Positions 14,883-22,805 of a DNA stretch of 39,028 nucleotides are shown piece by piece; position 1 is the first letter of the stretch, and every line of letters starts with the position of its first letter. The notes under the pieces were generated by a model. It did not search any database and was not told where the DNA came from. It saw only the letters and a program-made list of their open reading frames with translations. The stretch spans positions 1 to 39,028 of the forward strand of contig JADFAE010000037.1 of the NCBI GenBank assembly GCA_015665415.1. The letters are read 5' to 3'. This DNA comes from Roseobacter sp. (GTDB lineage: Bacteria > Pseudomonadota > Alphaproteobacteria > Rhodobacterales > Rhodobacteraceae). A program made the position numbers and the translations under genes.

Positions 14883-16562
14883 TCAGCGCCTGCGCCCCAC
14901 CTGACGGCAGATCAGGATCACCGGTAGCAGCCCCACCGCCATGATCACCAGCGAGGGCACGGCAGCACCCTCGAGGCGCTCATCCGAGGCCAGACGATAG
15001 GCCTGGACTGCCAGGGTGTCATAGTTGAAGGGGCGCATGATCAAGGTCGCAGGCAGCTCCTTCATCACATCGACAAAAACGATCAGCAGCGCCGTCAGCA
15101 GGCTGGGCGTCAGCATCGGCAGATGCACCCGGCGCAGCATGCCCAATGGCCCCTGCCCCAGGGACCGTGCGGCGGCATCCATATTGGCATGCACCGTCGA
15201 CTGGCCGCTCTCGTAGGCCCCCAGCGCCGCGGCCAGAAAACGCACCATATAGGCGGCAACCAGCAACCAGATCGAGCCGGTGATCAACAGCCCGGTGCGG
15301 ATGTCGAAATTGGCCCGCATCCAGGCATCAAAGGCATTGTCCAGTGCCGCAAAGGGCACCATCAGCCCCACCGCAATCACCCCACCTGGCACCGCATATC
15401 CCAGCCGCGACATATAGGCGGCCGTCCCGGAGGCCCGTCCCGGTCGCATGCGCTGATAAAAGCCCAGACAGATCGCGGCCATGACCGTAATCACCGCAGC
15501 AGAAGTCGCCAGGGTCAGTGAGTTCTGCAGGAAGCCGATATAACGACGGCTGAACAGATCCTGCTCCGACTCCAGCCCCATGTTGAACAGGACAAAGACC
15601 GGCAGCAAAAACCCAAAGCACACCGGCAGCGCACAGAGCACCCAGGCCCCAATCGCATGGACCCCCTTCAGCTCTGCAGGTGGCATCGCCGCATGTTGCT
15701 TGCCCGCCTGATGATAGCGCGCCTTGCCGCGGGTAGAGCGTTCCAGCACCGCCAGCATCAGCGCAAAACTCAGCAGACAAAGCGCCAGTTGCGCCGCCCC
15801 GGCCCGATCCGCCAGCGAGAACCAACTGGTATAGATGCCGGTGGCAAAGGTCTGCACCCCGAAATAGGACACGGTGCCAAAATCGGCGATGGTTTCCATC
15901 ACCGCCAGCAAAACCCCCGAGGCAATGGCCGGTCGCGCCATCGGCAGGCTGACCAGCCAGAAGGCCTCAAAGGCATTTTTGCCAAGGGCCCGCGCCGCCA
16001 GAAAAGCCCCGCCGCTTTGCTGCAGAAAAGCCGCCCGCGCCAGCAAATAGACATAAGGGTACAGCACCAAAACCAGCATCACGGCCGCCCCGCCGACTGA
16101 ACGGATCTCGGGGAACCAATAGTCGCGCGGTCCCAAACCGGTCACGTCCCGCAGGGTGCTTTGCACGATGCCGGGATGATCCAGAATATAGGTATAGGCA
16201 TAGGCCAGAACATAGGCCGGAAAGGCCAGCGGCAAAATCAAGGCGATCTCAAAGAGCCGCACCCCGGGGAAGCGGGCCATGGTCACCAGCCAGGCCGCCC
16301 CAACCCCGATTGCCAAAGTGCCAACAGAGACCAGCACCACCAGCGCAAGGGTGGTCAGCGCATAGCGCGGCAACACGGTTTCCATCAGATGTTGAATGGT
16401 CTCGGTGCCCCCGGTCACGGCGGCAATCGCAACGGCCAGCATTGGCAGGATGCAGGCAAGCGCGACGCACCAGGCTAGGGCGGAAAACACCCCGGTTCCG
16501 GATTTGCGCCCACGGCGGGAGCCCTTGGGGGCGTCAGCTTTGATCTCACTTGCGGCTGTCAT
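14883..16562 (-). CDS. fbpB: Ferric iron ABC transporter permease (fused two-domain FbpB type)
   Basis: The 559-residue membrane protein has a basic cytoplasmic start, about twelve membrane helices and two binding-protein-dependent transport modules. Each has an EAA-like loop (for example RALGKNAFEAFWLVSLPMARPAIASG, and later AARSLGQGPLGMLRRVHLPML). This duplicated layout is that of FbpB/SfuB permeases for ferric iron. The matching binding protein is encoded 2.2 kb away on the other strand (11686-12702), and no cognate ATPase gene is in the window. ATG at 16560-16562 fits the cytoplasmic N-terminus; the frame is open further upstream without family features. A TTGACA overlapping the shared palindrome lies about 100 bases upstream. 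Confidence 0.92.
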   Translation of the reverse strand: MTAASEIKADAPKGSRRGRKSGTGVFSALAWCVALACILPMLAVAIAAVTGGTETIQHLMETVLPRYALTTLALVVLVSVGTLAIGVGAAWLVTMARFPGVRLFEIALILPLAFPAYVLAYAYTYILDHPGIVQSTLRDVTGLGPRDYWFPEIRSVGGAAVMLVLVLYPYVYLLARAAFLQQSGGAFLAARALGKNAFEAFWLVSLPMARPAIASGVLLAVMETIADFGTVSYFGVQTFATGIYTSWFSLADRAGAAQLALCLLSFALMLAVLERSTRGKARYHQAGKQHAAMPPAELKGVHAIGAWVLCALPVCFGFLLPVFVLFNMGLESEQDLFSRRYIGFLQNSLTLATSAAVITVMAAICLGFYQRMRPGRASGTAAYMSRLGYAVPGGVIAVGLMVPFAALDNAFDAWMRANFDIRTGLLITGSIWLLVAAYMVRFLAAALGAYESGQSTVHANMDAAARSLGQGPLGMLRRVHLPMLTPSLLTALLIVFVDVMKELPATLIMRPFNYDTLAVQAYRLASDERLEGAAVPSLVIMAVGLLPVILICRQVGRRR

Positions 16563-16650
16563 CTTGTTGGCTCTTGGTTTGTCGCCCCTTATTCGATCAT
16601 TTTGGTCAGAAACTCCAGCGCGAAACCTGTCACCACCCGACAGGGCTTGC

Positions 16651-16665
16651 ACTGATTTATGTCAA
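16651..16665 (-). promoter_or_regulatory. Palindromic element and -35 box before the iron permease gene
   Basis: ACTGATTTATGTCAA on + (TTGACATAAATCAGT on -) matches the dyad upstream of fbpA (ACTGATTTAGTCAGT in the same reading) except for one inserted base and the outermost positions. On minus it includes a perfect -35 TTGACA (complement of 16660-16665), but no good -10 follows at 17 bases. It also resembles an FnrL half-palindrome (TTGAC-N4-ATCAG), so an oxygen-responsive role is an alternative. Confidence 0.5.
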
Positions 16666-16667
16666 TC

Positions 16668-16709
16668 AACAAAAGAAACCCCCGAGCGCCACAAGGGCGA
16701 CCCGGGGGG
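16668..16709 (-). terminator. Terminator after the PaaK-like gene (end of the liv operon)
   Basis: On the minus strand CCCCCG plus an inner GCC pair with GGC and CGGGGG (16679-16690 with 16696-16708), and the stem is followed by TTTCTTTTG. It ends the long minus-strand liv transcript and insulates the iron permease gene. Confidence 0.75.
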
Positions 16710-16772
16710 AGACAACACCGGCAAGCGGTGCGGGGATTAAGGATCTCACCCCACAAAGTGAGACCGGATGAT

Positions 16773-17990
16773 TTAGTCGTAGCTGCGCTGGTCCTCGATC
16801 ACCAGGCCATCCTTAGGCAAGGCACCGGGGGAGACAACTTCGATCTTGCCCTTCAGTTTCAGCACTTCGATCACCGATTTGCCAAAGCTGATCTCGTCAC
16901 CAGAAGCGGCTTCGATCTGAACGGTCATGGTATCCATTTCACCATCGCGCGCGGCGATAACCCGTGCCTTGACGATCTCATCATGTTTGTCGACCAGAGC
17001 GGCGACCTGTTCGGGACGGACAAACATGCCCTTGATCTTGGTTGTCTGATCGGCGCGCCCCATCCAGCCCTTGATCCGTACATTGGTCCGGCCACAGGGC
17101 GAAACCCCCGGCAGCATGGCCGAAAGATCACCGGTGGCAAAACGGATCAGCGGATAGTCGGGGTTGAGCGTGGTCACCACCACTTCGCCCACCTCTCCTG
17201 GCGCAACCGGTGTGCCGGTGCCCGGCGTGACGATCTCGACGATGACCTTCTCATCGACAATCATGCCCTCCATCGCCGGACTCTCATAGGCAATATTGCC
17301 CAGATCCGCAGTGGCATAGCTTTGCAGGCAGGTGATGCCGCGATCCGCATATTCCTGGCGCAGGGACGGGAACAAGGCACCGCCACCAACAGCGGCCTTG
17401 GTAAACCCGAGCTTGACGCCCATGCTGTCGGCCTTGTCCAGGATCACCTTCAGGTAATCCGGCGTGCCTGCATAGGCCGTGGCACCCACATCGCGGGCCG
17501 CCGTCACCTGCAGCTCTGTCTGGCCGGTTCCGGCAGGCAGAACCGCAGCGCCCACGGCGCGAGCGCCACTTTCAAAGATCATGCCCGCTGGCGTCAGATG
17601 ATAGCCAAAGCAATTCTGCACCACATCGCCCTGACCAATGCCGACCGCATGCAGGAAACGCCCCATGCGCCACCAGTCATGATCAACACCACCTGGTTCA
17701 TAGATCGGACCAGGCGACTGAAAGATATGCGCAAAACCAGAGGCAGGTTTCACCGTAAAGCCGCCAAAGGGCGCATTCGCCCCCTGGGCCTTGCTCAGGT
17801 CGGATTTGCGCAGCACCGGCAGGCCGCGCAGATCCGCAGCCGAGGTAATAGACGCGGCCTCAACCCCCTGCAGCGATCCGGCATAGCCCGATGCGTTCTG
17901 TGCATGGGCGATCTGCTGCGGCAAGGCCTTGGCAAGATCGCTGGCGCGTTGATCTTCAGAACGGGTTTCGAGTGTATCAAAATATGTCAT
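16773..17990 (-). CDS. PaaK-like AMP-forming ligase homologue with degenerate nucleotide loop
   Basis: This 405-residue protein has the phenylacetate-CoA ligase fold, and family motifs survive in the C-terminal half (FATGDLS at 285-290, GRADQTTKIKGMFVRPEQV at 311-329). The Ser/Thr/Gly-rich ATP loop expected around residues 88-99 reads IFQSPGPIYEPG instead of SSGTTG-P. The Y-x-x-x-E segment reads YATADLGN (225-232), and the C-terminal region where the adenylation lysine should lie reads LPKDGLVIEDQ. It may be a specialised or non-catalytic family member, for example a regulatory or acyl-binding subunit. It is the last gene of the liv operon, 16 bases after livF. NCBI-style annotation would call it phenylacetate-CoA ligase; I infer that activity is doubtful. 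Confidence 0.85.
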   Translation of the reverse strand: MTYFDTLETRSEDQRASDLAKALPQQIAHAQNASGYAGSLQGVEAASITSAADLRGLPVLRKSDLSKAQGANAPFGGFTVKPASGFAHIFQSPGPIYEPGGVDHDWWRMGRFLHAVGIGQGDVVQNCFGYHLTPAGMIFESGARAVGAAVLPAGTGQTELQVTAARDVGATAYAGTPDYLKVILDKADSMGVKLGFTKAAVGGGALFPSLRQEYADRGITCLQSYATADLGNIAYESPAMEGMIVDEKVIVEIVTPGTGTPVAPGEVGEVVVTTLNPDYPLIRFATGDLSAMLPGVSPCGRTNVRIKGWMGRADQTTKIKGMFVRPEQVAALVDKHDEIVKARVIAARDGEMDTMTVQIEAASGDEISFGKSVIEVLKLKGKIEVVSPGALPKDGLVIEDQRSYD

Positions 17991-18006
17991 ATGTTCACCG
18001 CTTCCC

Positions 18007-18843
18007 TTAGCTCAACCACCGCTTGCGACGGCGATAAGAGCGCACATCACGGAAGCTCTTGCGCCCCTCATCCGACATGCCAAGGTAGAATTCTTTTACA
18101 TCAGGGTTTTCACGCAGCTCGGCGGCAGGGCCATCCATCACCACGCGGCCGGATTCCAGAATATACCCGTAGTGGGCATAGCGCAGAGCCACATTGGTGT
18201 TCTGTTCAGCCAGCAGGAAAGTCACACCTTCATTTTCGTTGATCGACTTCACGATCTCAAAGATCTGCTCCACCAGCTGTGGTGCCAGACCCATCGAAGG
18301 CTCATCCAGCAGGATGGTTTCCGGGCGGCTCATCAGCGCACGGCCCATGGCCACCATCTGCTGTTCTCCACCAGAGGTATAGCCTGCCTGACTTTTACGG
18401 CGCTCCTTCAGGCGGGGGAAATAGGTGTAAACCATTTCAAGATCTTGCTGGATATTGGCACCGCCATCAGAACGGGTATAGGCGCCGGTCAGCAGGTTTT
18501 CCTCGACGGTCAGGTGTTCAAAACAATGACGCCCTTCCATCACCTGGATCACGCCATTGCGGACCAGATCGGCGGGGTCGGCATCATGCACATCTTTGCC
18601 GCGATATTTGACCGATCCCTTGGTCACCTCGCCGCGCTCGGAGCGCAGCAGGTTGGAAATCGCCTTGAGCGTGGTCGTCTTGCCGGCTCCATTGCCACCC
18701 AAAAGCGCGGTGATGCCGCCCTTTGGGACATTGAGACTGACGCCTTTCAGCACAAGGATCACGTGATTGTAGATCACCTCGATATTGTTGACCTCTAGCA
18801 GGGTCTCGGCCTGCACATCAGCGGTGTTGGCTGCATCCAGCAT
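18007..18843 (-). CDS. livF: Branched-chain amino acid-type ABC transporter ATPase LivF
   Basis: This 278-residue ABC ATPase has Walker A GGNGAGKT (49-56), signature TSGGEQ (156-161), Walker B ILLDEPSMGLAP (177-188) and a switch histidine region. LivF pairs with LivG on the cytoplasmic face of the LivHM permease and powers import. The N-terminal 17 residues before the ABC core and the C-terminal basic tail (SYRRRKRWLS) are longer than in E. coli LivF (237 residues), as is usual in the versions encoded next to acyl-CoA ligases. ATG at 18841-18843 follows GAGGA; the TTG just before it was not used. Hairpins separate it from the binding-protein gene upstream. Confidence 0.93.
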   Translation of the reverse strand: MLDAANTADVQAETLLEVNNIEVIYNHVILVLKGVSLNVPKGGITALLGGNGAGKTTTLKAISNLLRSERGEVTKGSVKYRGKDVHDADPADLVRNGVIQVMEGRHCFEHLTVEENLLTGAYTRSDGGANIQQDLEMVYTYFPRLKERRKSQAGYTSGGEQQMVAMGRALMSRPETILLDEPSMGLAPQLVEQIFEIVKSINENEGVTFLLAEQNTNVALRYAHYGYILESGRVVMDGPAAELRENPDVKEFYLGMSDEGRKSFRDVRSYRRRKRWLS

Positions 18844-18903
18844 CAAAGCTTGTCCTCATGCGGTCCGGAGCGCAGTTGCAACGCATCCGGGTCTGTTCGG
18901 GGT

Positions 18904-18960
18904 GGCGCGGCGTTGTATCGCCGCGCCGGATTAAGATCCGGCCCCGCAGCTGGCGGGGCC
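18904..18960 (-). repeat. Paired hairpins between the binding-protein gene and livF
   Basis: GGCGCGGCG/CGCCGCGCC (18904-18912, 18919-18927) and GGCCCCGC/GCGGGGCC (18940-18947, 18953-18960) are perfect stems without T-runs, starting ten bases after the binding-protein stop. In ABC operons such structures commonly protect the upstream binding-protein mRNA and lower expression of the genes after it. Confidence 0.65.
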
Positions 18961-18969
18961 GACATGGGC

Positions 18970-20253
18970 TTACTTACAGCCAGGCTCGATGCCATTTTCC
19001 GACGCATAGGCGCTGGAATCTGCATCAATCAGGCTCCCGATCACTTCGCCATCGGTCTCGGCAAAGTCGGAGATCAGCGACCAGGTCTTGCTTTCCGCAT
19101 CCCACTGGGTCACGCCAACGAGGCCGGGGCCACCGTGGTTTTCACAGGAGACGTTGAAGGCCGGACCAAAGTTTGGCATGCCAAGGGCTGCCATTTTGGC
19201 TTCGTCGATGACCAGGGCTTCCATACCGTCGCGCATCATCGCCGGGGTGATATCCGCAGTACCGTGGATGCCCTGGGCGGTCTTTGCCGCTTCGGCTGCG
19301 AGCATCGCCGCATACATGCCACGGTTATAGAGAACATTGCCGATCTGATCGCCAGCGCCTGCCGCCTTGCCGGTGTCGACAACATATTTCTGGATGTCGT
19401 CAAAGACAGGAAAGTCACGACCCACATTGTGGAAGGTCACGGCTTTGTAGCCATCGGCCTTGGCACCTGCAGACAGCACGTCATGCTCAGCACCAGACCA
19501 CCAGACGCCGATGAAGTTTTCCATCGGGAAGCGGATATTGGCAGCTTCCTGAATGGCAACCTGGTTCATCACGCCCCAGCCCCACATCACGACAAAGTCG
19601 GGACGCTCACGGCGGATCTGCAGCCACTGCGACTTCTGCTCCTGACCGGGGTGGTCAACAGGCAGAGTGGTCAGGTTAAAGCCGTGCTTGGTGGCCAGTT
19701 CTTCCAGCGTCCGAATTGGCTCTTTGCCGTAGGCGGAGTTGTGGAAGACCAATGCGATGGTCTTGCCCTTCAAGTCGCCACCATTGCTTTCCAGCAGGTA
19801 GTTAACAACACCCGAGGCACCATTCCAGTAGTTGGCGGGGTAGTTGAAGACATTGCTGAAGACTTCGCCGTTGGCAGCCGAGGTCCGGCCATAGCCCATG
19901 GTGTGCATCGGGATGTTATCCGCGGTCACTTTGGGGATCAGCTGATAGGTGATGCCGGTGGAGAGCGGTTGATAGACCAGAGCACCCTGGCCTTTGGTCG
20001 ACTCGTAGCATTCCACACCTTTTTCGGTGTTATAGCCGGTCTCGCATTCGACCAATTTGGTCATCTCGCCGCCGATACCGCCGTCACGCTCGTTCAGCAG
20101 GGTAAAGTAGTCGGCATAGCCATCCGCAAACGGAATGCCGCCTGCCGCATAGGGGCCAGTACGGTAGCTTAGCGATGGGAACACCAGGTCCGCCATTACG
20201 GGGCCTGCGGCCATCATGGCGCCCAGCGCCAGAGTGGTCAGTTTCATTTTCAT
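18970..20253 (-). CDS. Liv-type ABC transporter periplasmic substrate-binding protein
   Basis: This 427-residue periplasmic protein has a Sec signal peptide (about 1-21, ending PVMA) and a type I periplasmic-binding fold (Peripla_BP_6). Recognisable parts are FPSLSYRTGPYAAGGIPFADGYADYF at the start and HNSAYGKEPIRTLEELATKHGF at the hinge. It is longer than LivJ/LivK (about 367) and belongs to the branch encoded beside acyl-CoA ligase genes, so leucine may not be its ligand. Cysteines at both ends of the mature protein could form disulfides. The start codon 20251-20253 is preceded at some distance by AGGGAGG. Stem-loops follow the stop, consistent with its need for the highest expression in the operon. 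Confidence 0.9.
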   Translation of the reverse strand: MKMKLTTLALGAMMAAGPVMADLVFPSLSYRTGPYAAGGIPFADGYADYFTLLNERDGGIGGEMTKLVECETGYNTEKGVECYESTKGQGALVYQPLSTGITYQLIPKVTADNIPMHTMGYGRTSAANGEVFSNVFNYPANYWNGASGVVNYLLESNGGDLKGKTIALVFHNSAYGKEPIRTLEELATKHGFNLTTLPVDHPGQEQKSQWLQIRRERPDFVVMWGWGVMNQVAIQEAANIRFPMENFIGVWWSGAEHDVLSAGAKADGYKAVTFHNVGRDFPVFDDIQKYVVDTGKAAGAGDQIGNVLYNRGMYAAMLAAEAAKTAQGIHGTADITPAMMRDGMEALVIDEAKMAALGMPNFGPAFNVSCENHGGPGLVGVTQWDAESKTWSLISDFAETDGEVIGSLIDADSSAYASENGIEPGCK

Positions 20254-20346
20254 CGGCTTTCATCCTCCCTTGGTCTCATCCGATAGTCGTCGTTCAGCGG
20301 GGTTGGGTATTGTTGTTTTCCCCACCGTCGTTCTGGTGCCTGCCCG

Positions 20347-21423
20347 CTAGTGCGGGAAGGGCCACAGTCTCAGTTTCTCTTTGGCGACGCGCCACAGCTG
20401 CGCCAGCCCATGGGGCTCCACGATCAGGAAGAACACGATCAGCGCGCCCACGATGACAAGTTGGAAATGCGCCACGATATCTGTTGGCCAGCCCAGCACA
20501 TCGACGCCAACCACCTTCAGGACCACCGGCAGCAGCACCAGGAAGGCCGCCCCGGCAAAGGAGCCAAAGATGGATCCCAAGCCGCCAATGATCACCATGA
20601 ACAGGACCAGGAAGGACTTGGTGATACCAAAGGCCTCACCCACCTCAACAGCGCCCAGATAGATGGCAAAGAACAAGGCCCCCGACACACCGATAAAGAA
20701 GCCTGAGACAGCAAAGGCGGTCAGCTTGGCGCGCAGCGGGTTCACCCCGATGATCTCAGCCGCGATATCCATGTCGCGGATCGCCATCCAGCTGCGCCCC
20801 TGGGTGCCACGGGTCAGATTGCGCGCCACGATTGCACAAAGCGTCAGAAAGATCAGGCAGAACAAATAGGTCGCCCAGGAGGGGGCATTGGGGCCGGTGA
20901 TGATGATGCCAAAGACATCGCGTTCTGGTGCGTTGATCTGACCCGAAGCCGAGTAGTTATAGAACCAGGGCACCCGGTTGAACAGCCAGACCAGAAAGAA
21001 CTGCGCCGCCAGGGTGGCAACCGCCAGATAAAAGCCTTTGATGCGCAGGGACGGCAGGCCAAAGAGCACACAAACCAGACCGGTGATCCCACCCGCCAAG
21101 ATCACATGAATGAACATGCTCACTTCCGGAAAGGTCGTCATCAGCTTGTAGCAGGCATAGGCCCCCACCGCCATGAACCCACCGGTGCCAAGGCTCACCT
21201 GACCGGCATAGCCCACCAGAATATTGAGCCCGATCGCAGCGATCGAATAGATCAGAAAGGGCAGCAGGATGGCATTGGCCCAGTAATCATTGATCAGGAA
21301 CGGGATCAGACCAAAGGCCACGGCGAGTACAACATAGTACCGCACCCGATCGAACTTGATCGGAAAGGTCTGGCTGTCCTCTTGGTATGAGACTTTGAAG
21401 TCTCCGGCTTCGCGATAGAACAT
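20347..21423 (-). CDS. livM: Liv-type ABC transporter permease LivM
   Basis: This 358-residue inner-membrane permease has about nine to ten helices, the family start AIGLNILVGYAGQVSLGTGGFMAVGAY, and the EAA-like cytoplasmic loop RSWMAIRDMDIAAEIIGVNPLRAKLTAFAVSG that docks on the ATPases. It forms the translocation path with LivH. A hydrophilic stretch of about 25 residues precedes the first helix. The start (21421-21423) is three bases after the stop of the small membrane protein gene, so the two are tightly coupled. The TAG stop lies in a small hairpin (CCCGC-TAGT-GCGGG, 20343-20356). Confidence 0.93.
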   Translation of the reverse strand: MFYREAGDFKVSYQEDSQTFPIKFDRVRYYVVLAVAFGLIPFLINDYWANAILLPFLIYSIAAIGLNILVGYAGQVSLGTGGFMAVGAYACYKLMTTFPEVSMFIHVILAGGITGLVCVLFGLPSLRIKGFYLAVATLAAQFFLVWLFNRVPWFYNYSASGQINAPERDVFGIIITGPNAPSWATYLFCLIFLTLCAIVARNLTRGTQGRSWMAIRDMDIAAEIIGVNPLRAKLTAFAVSGFFIGVSGALFFAIYLGAVEVGEAFGITKSFLVLFMVIIGGLGSIFGSFAGAAFLVLLPVVLKVVGVDVLGWPTDIVAHFQLVIVGALIVFFLIVEPHGLAQLWRVAKEKLRLWPFPH

Positions 21424-21426
21424 GCG

Positions 21427-21684
21427 TTAGATGCTCCCCTGTTGCTGCGCGCGGTTACGCTCCGCTGCGCTCAATTGATTGGATTTCTGCGCATATCCGC
21501 TGATCTCGGCCGATTGGGCCAGACGCAGATAGGCAATGAGGCCGGTGAAAAGCCCCGCAGCGGCCAGAAGTGCAGCGGTCACAACCTGTTGCTCGGTGTA
21601 TCCGGTCGCGCTAAGCGCCAGAAATCCAAACGCCCAGAAGCCGGACCAGGCAATCACATTGACGATGGCGATGAGCTTCATCAT
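21427..21684 (-). CDS. Small two-helix membrane protein in the liv operon
   Basis: This 85-residue protein has two hydrophobic helices (about 3-27 and 35-55) and a polar, glutamine-rich C-terminal tail (AEISGYAQKSNQLSAAERNRAQQQ). I do not recognise a named family. It lies between livH and livM and its stop is three bases before the livM start, so it is certainly translated with the permease genes. AGGGAA precedes ATG 21684. Position and size suggest an accessory or assembly factor for the LivHM permease, or a modulator of transport. This is inference from context only. Confidence 0.75.
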   Translation of the reverse strand: MMKLIAIVNVIAWSGFWAFGFLALSATGYTEQQVVTAALLAAAGLFTGLIAYLRLAQSAEISGYAQKSNQLSAAERNRAQQQGSI

Positions 21685-21737
21685 GTCGGTTCCCTTTTTG
21701 CTCTGTGCAGGGGGTCTCAGCCTGCGGGGGTTTCAGG

Positions 21738-21763
21738 CCTTCCCGAACCAAAGTGCGGGAAGG
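21738..21763 (-). repeat. Stem-loop after livH
   Basis: CCTTCCCG (21738-21745) and CGGGAAGG (21756-21763) form a perfect stem with a ten-base loop, 17 bases after the livH stop and without a T-run. It is probably an mRNA processing or stability element inside the operon. Confidence 0.5.
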
Positions 21764-21780
21764 GGCTAATCTTGCAAGGG

Positions 21781-22776
21781 CTAGACCCTTTCGATGATCT
21801 TTTCGCCAAACAGACCCTGAGGTCGGAAGACCAGGAACAGCAGCGCCAGCACATAGGCAAACCAGTTCTCGGTGGCACCGCCCACCATCGGGCCGATGGC
21901 AAATTCAAAGAGTTTTTCGCCAACACCGATGATCAAACCGCCCACGATGGCGCCAGGGATCGAGGTAAAGCCACCCAGCATCAGCACCGGCAGGGCCTTC
22001 AGCGCGATCAGCGACAGCGAGAACTGCACGCCGGACTTGGTGCCCCACATGATGCCCGCAACCAGCGCCACAAAACCGGCAACCGACCAGACCAGGATCC
22101 AGATGAAGTTCAGCGAGATCCCGACAGACAATGCAGCCTGGTGATCATCCGCCACCGCCCGCATGGCGCGGCCCTGTTTGGTGTATTGCGAAAACAGCAC
22201 CAGTCCAGCCACCAGCAGCACGGCCACGACAGTCGCCACGATATCCAGCTGATCAATGAAGAAGCCGTAGAAGTTGTCGCTGCCCAGGCCCGCAGTCATG
22301 TCTTCGATCCAGAAGGACCCACCCTGCGGCAGCCCCACATCCAGCGTCTTGATCTCGGATCCCCACATCAGGTCGGAAAACCCTTCGAGGAAATAGGCCA
22401 GACCAATGGTGGCCATGAACAGGATGATCGGCTCTTGGCCCACCAGATGACGCATGACGATGCGCTGCACCAGCCAAGCAAAGATGACCATCACGCCAAC
22501 GGTTAGCAGGATCGCCATGAGAGCGGGCACATGCCAGCCGAAATGGTGCACCTCGGTGCCAAAGATCGCGTTGATGATGTGACTAAAAGGCACCTGCCCC
22601 TGCATGATGCCCACCAGGGTCATCGCCGCAAACAGGGCCATCACGCCCTGGGCGTAGTTGAAAATACCGGAGGCCTTGTAGATCAGAACAAAGCCCAACG
22701 CCACAAGCGCATAAAGCACCCCGGCCATCAGCCCGTTGATGAAGACTTCGGTTGCAAAAAGAAACTGGTCAGACAT
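21781..22776 (-). CDS. livH: Liv-type ABC transporter permease LivH
   Basis: This 331-residue permease has about eight helices and the family opening FINGLMAGVLYALVALGFVLIYKASGIFNYAQG. The conserved cytoplasmic loop TKQGRAMRAVADDHQAALSVGISLNFI is the ATPase docking segment. A periplasmic insertion (about residues 60-75, HIINAIFGTEVHHF) and another around 120-150 make it somewhat longer than E. coli LivH (308). GAGGAGAG stands before ATG 22774-22776. livG ends 29 bases upstream on the same strand. Confidence 0.93.
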   Translation of the reverse strand: MSDQFLFATEVFINGLMAGVLYALVALGFVLIYKASGIFNYAQGVMALFAAMTLVGIMQGQVPFSHIINAIFGTEVHHFGWHVPALMAILLTVGVMVIFAWLVQRIVMRHLVGQEPIILFMATIGLAYFLEGFSDLMWGSEIKTLDVGLPQGGSFWIEDMTAGLGSDNFYGFFIDQLDIVATVVAVLLVAGLVLFSQYTKQGRAMRAVADDHQAALSVGISLNFIWILVWSVAGFVALVAGIMWGTKSGVQFSLSLIALKALPVLMLGGFTSIPGAIVGGLIIGVGEKLFEFAIGPMVGGATENWFAYVLALLFLVFRPQGLFGEKIIERV

Positions 22777-22805
22777 CAGTCGCTCTCCTCATATCTGTCA
22801 GAACT

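Noticed and set aside
16659-18242. 527-codon open frame on + across the PaaK-like gene
   Set aside because: Antisense to a gene with conserved family motifs and a good operon position; it also runs through the terminator at 16668-16709.
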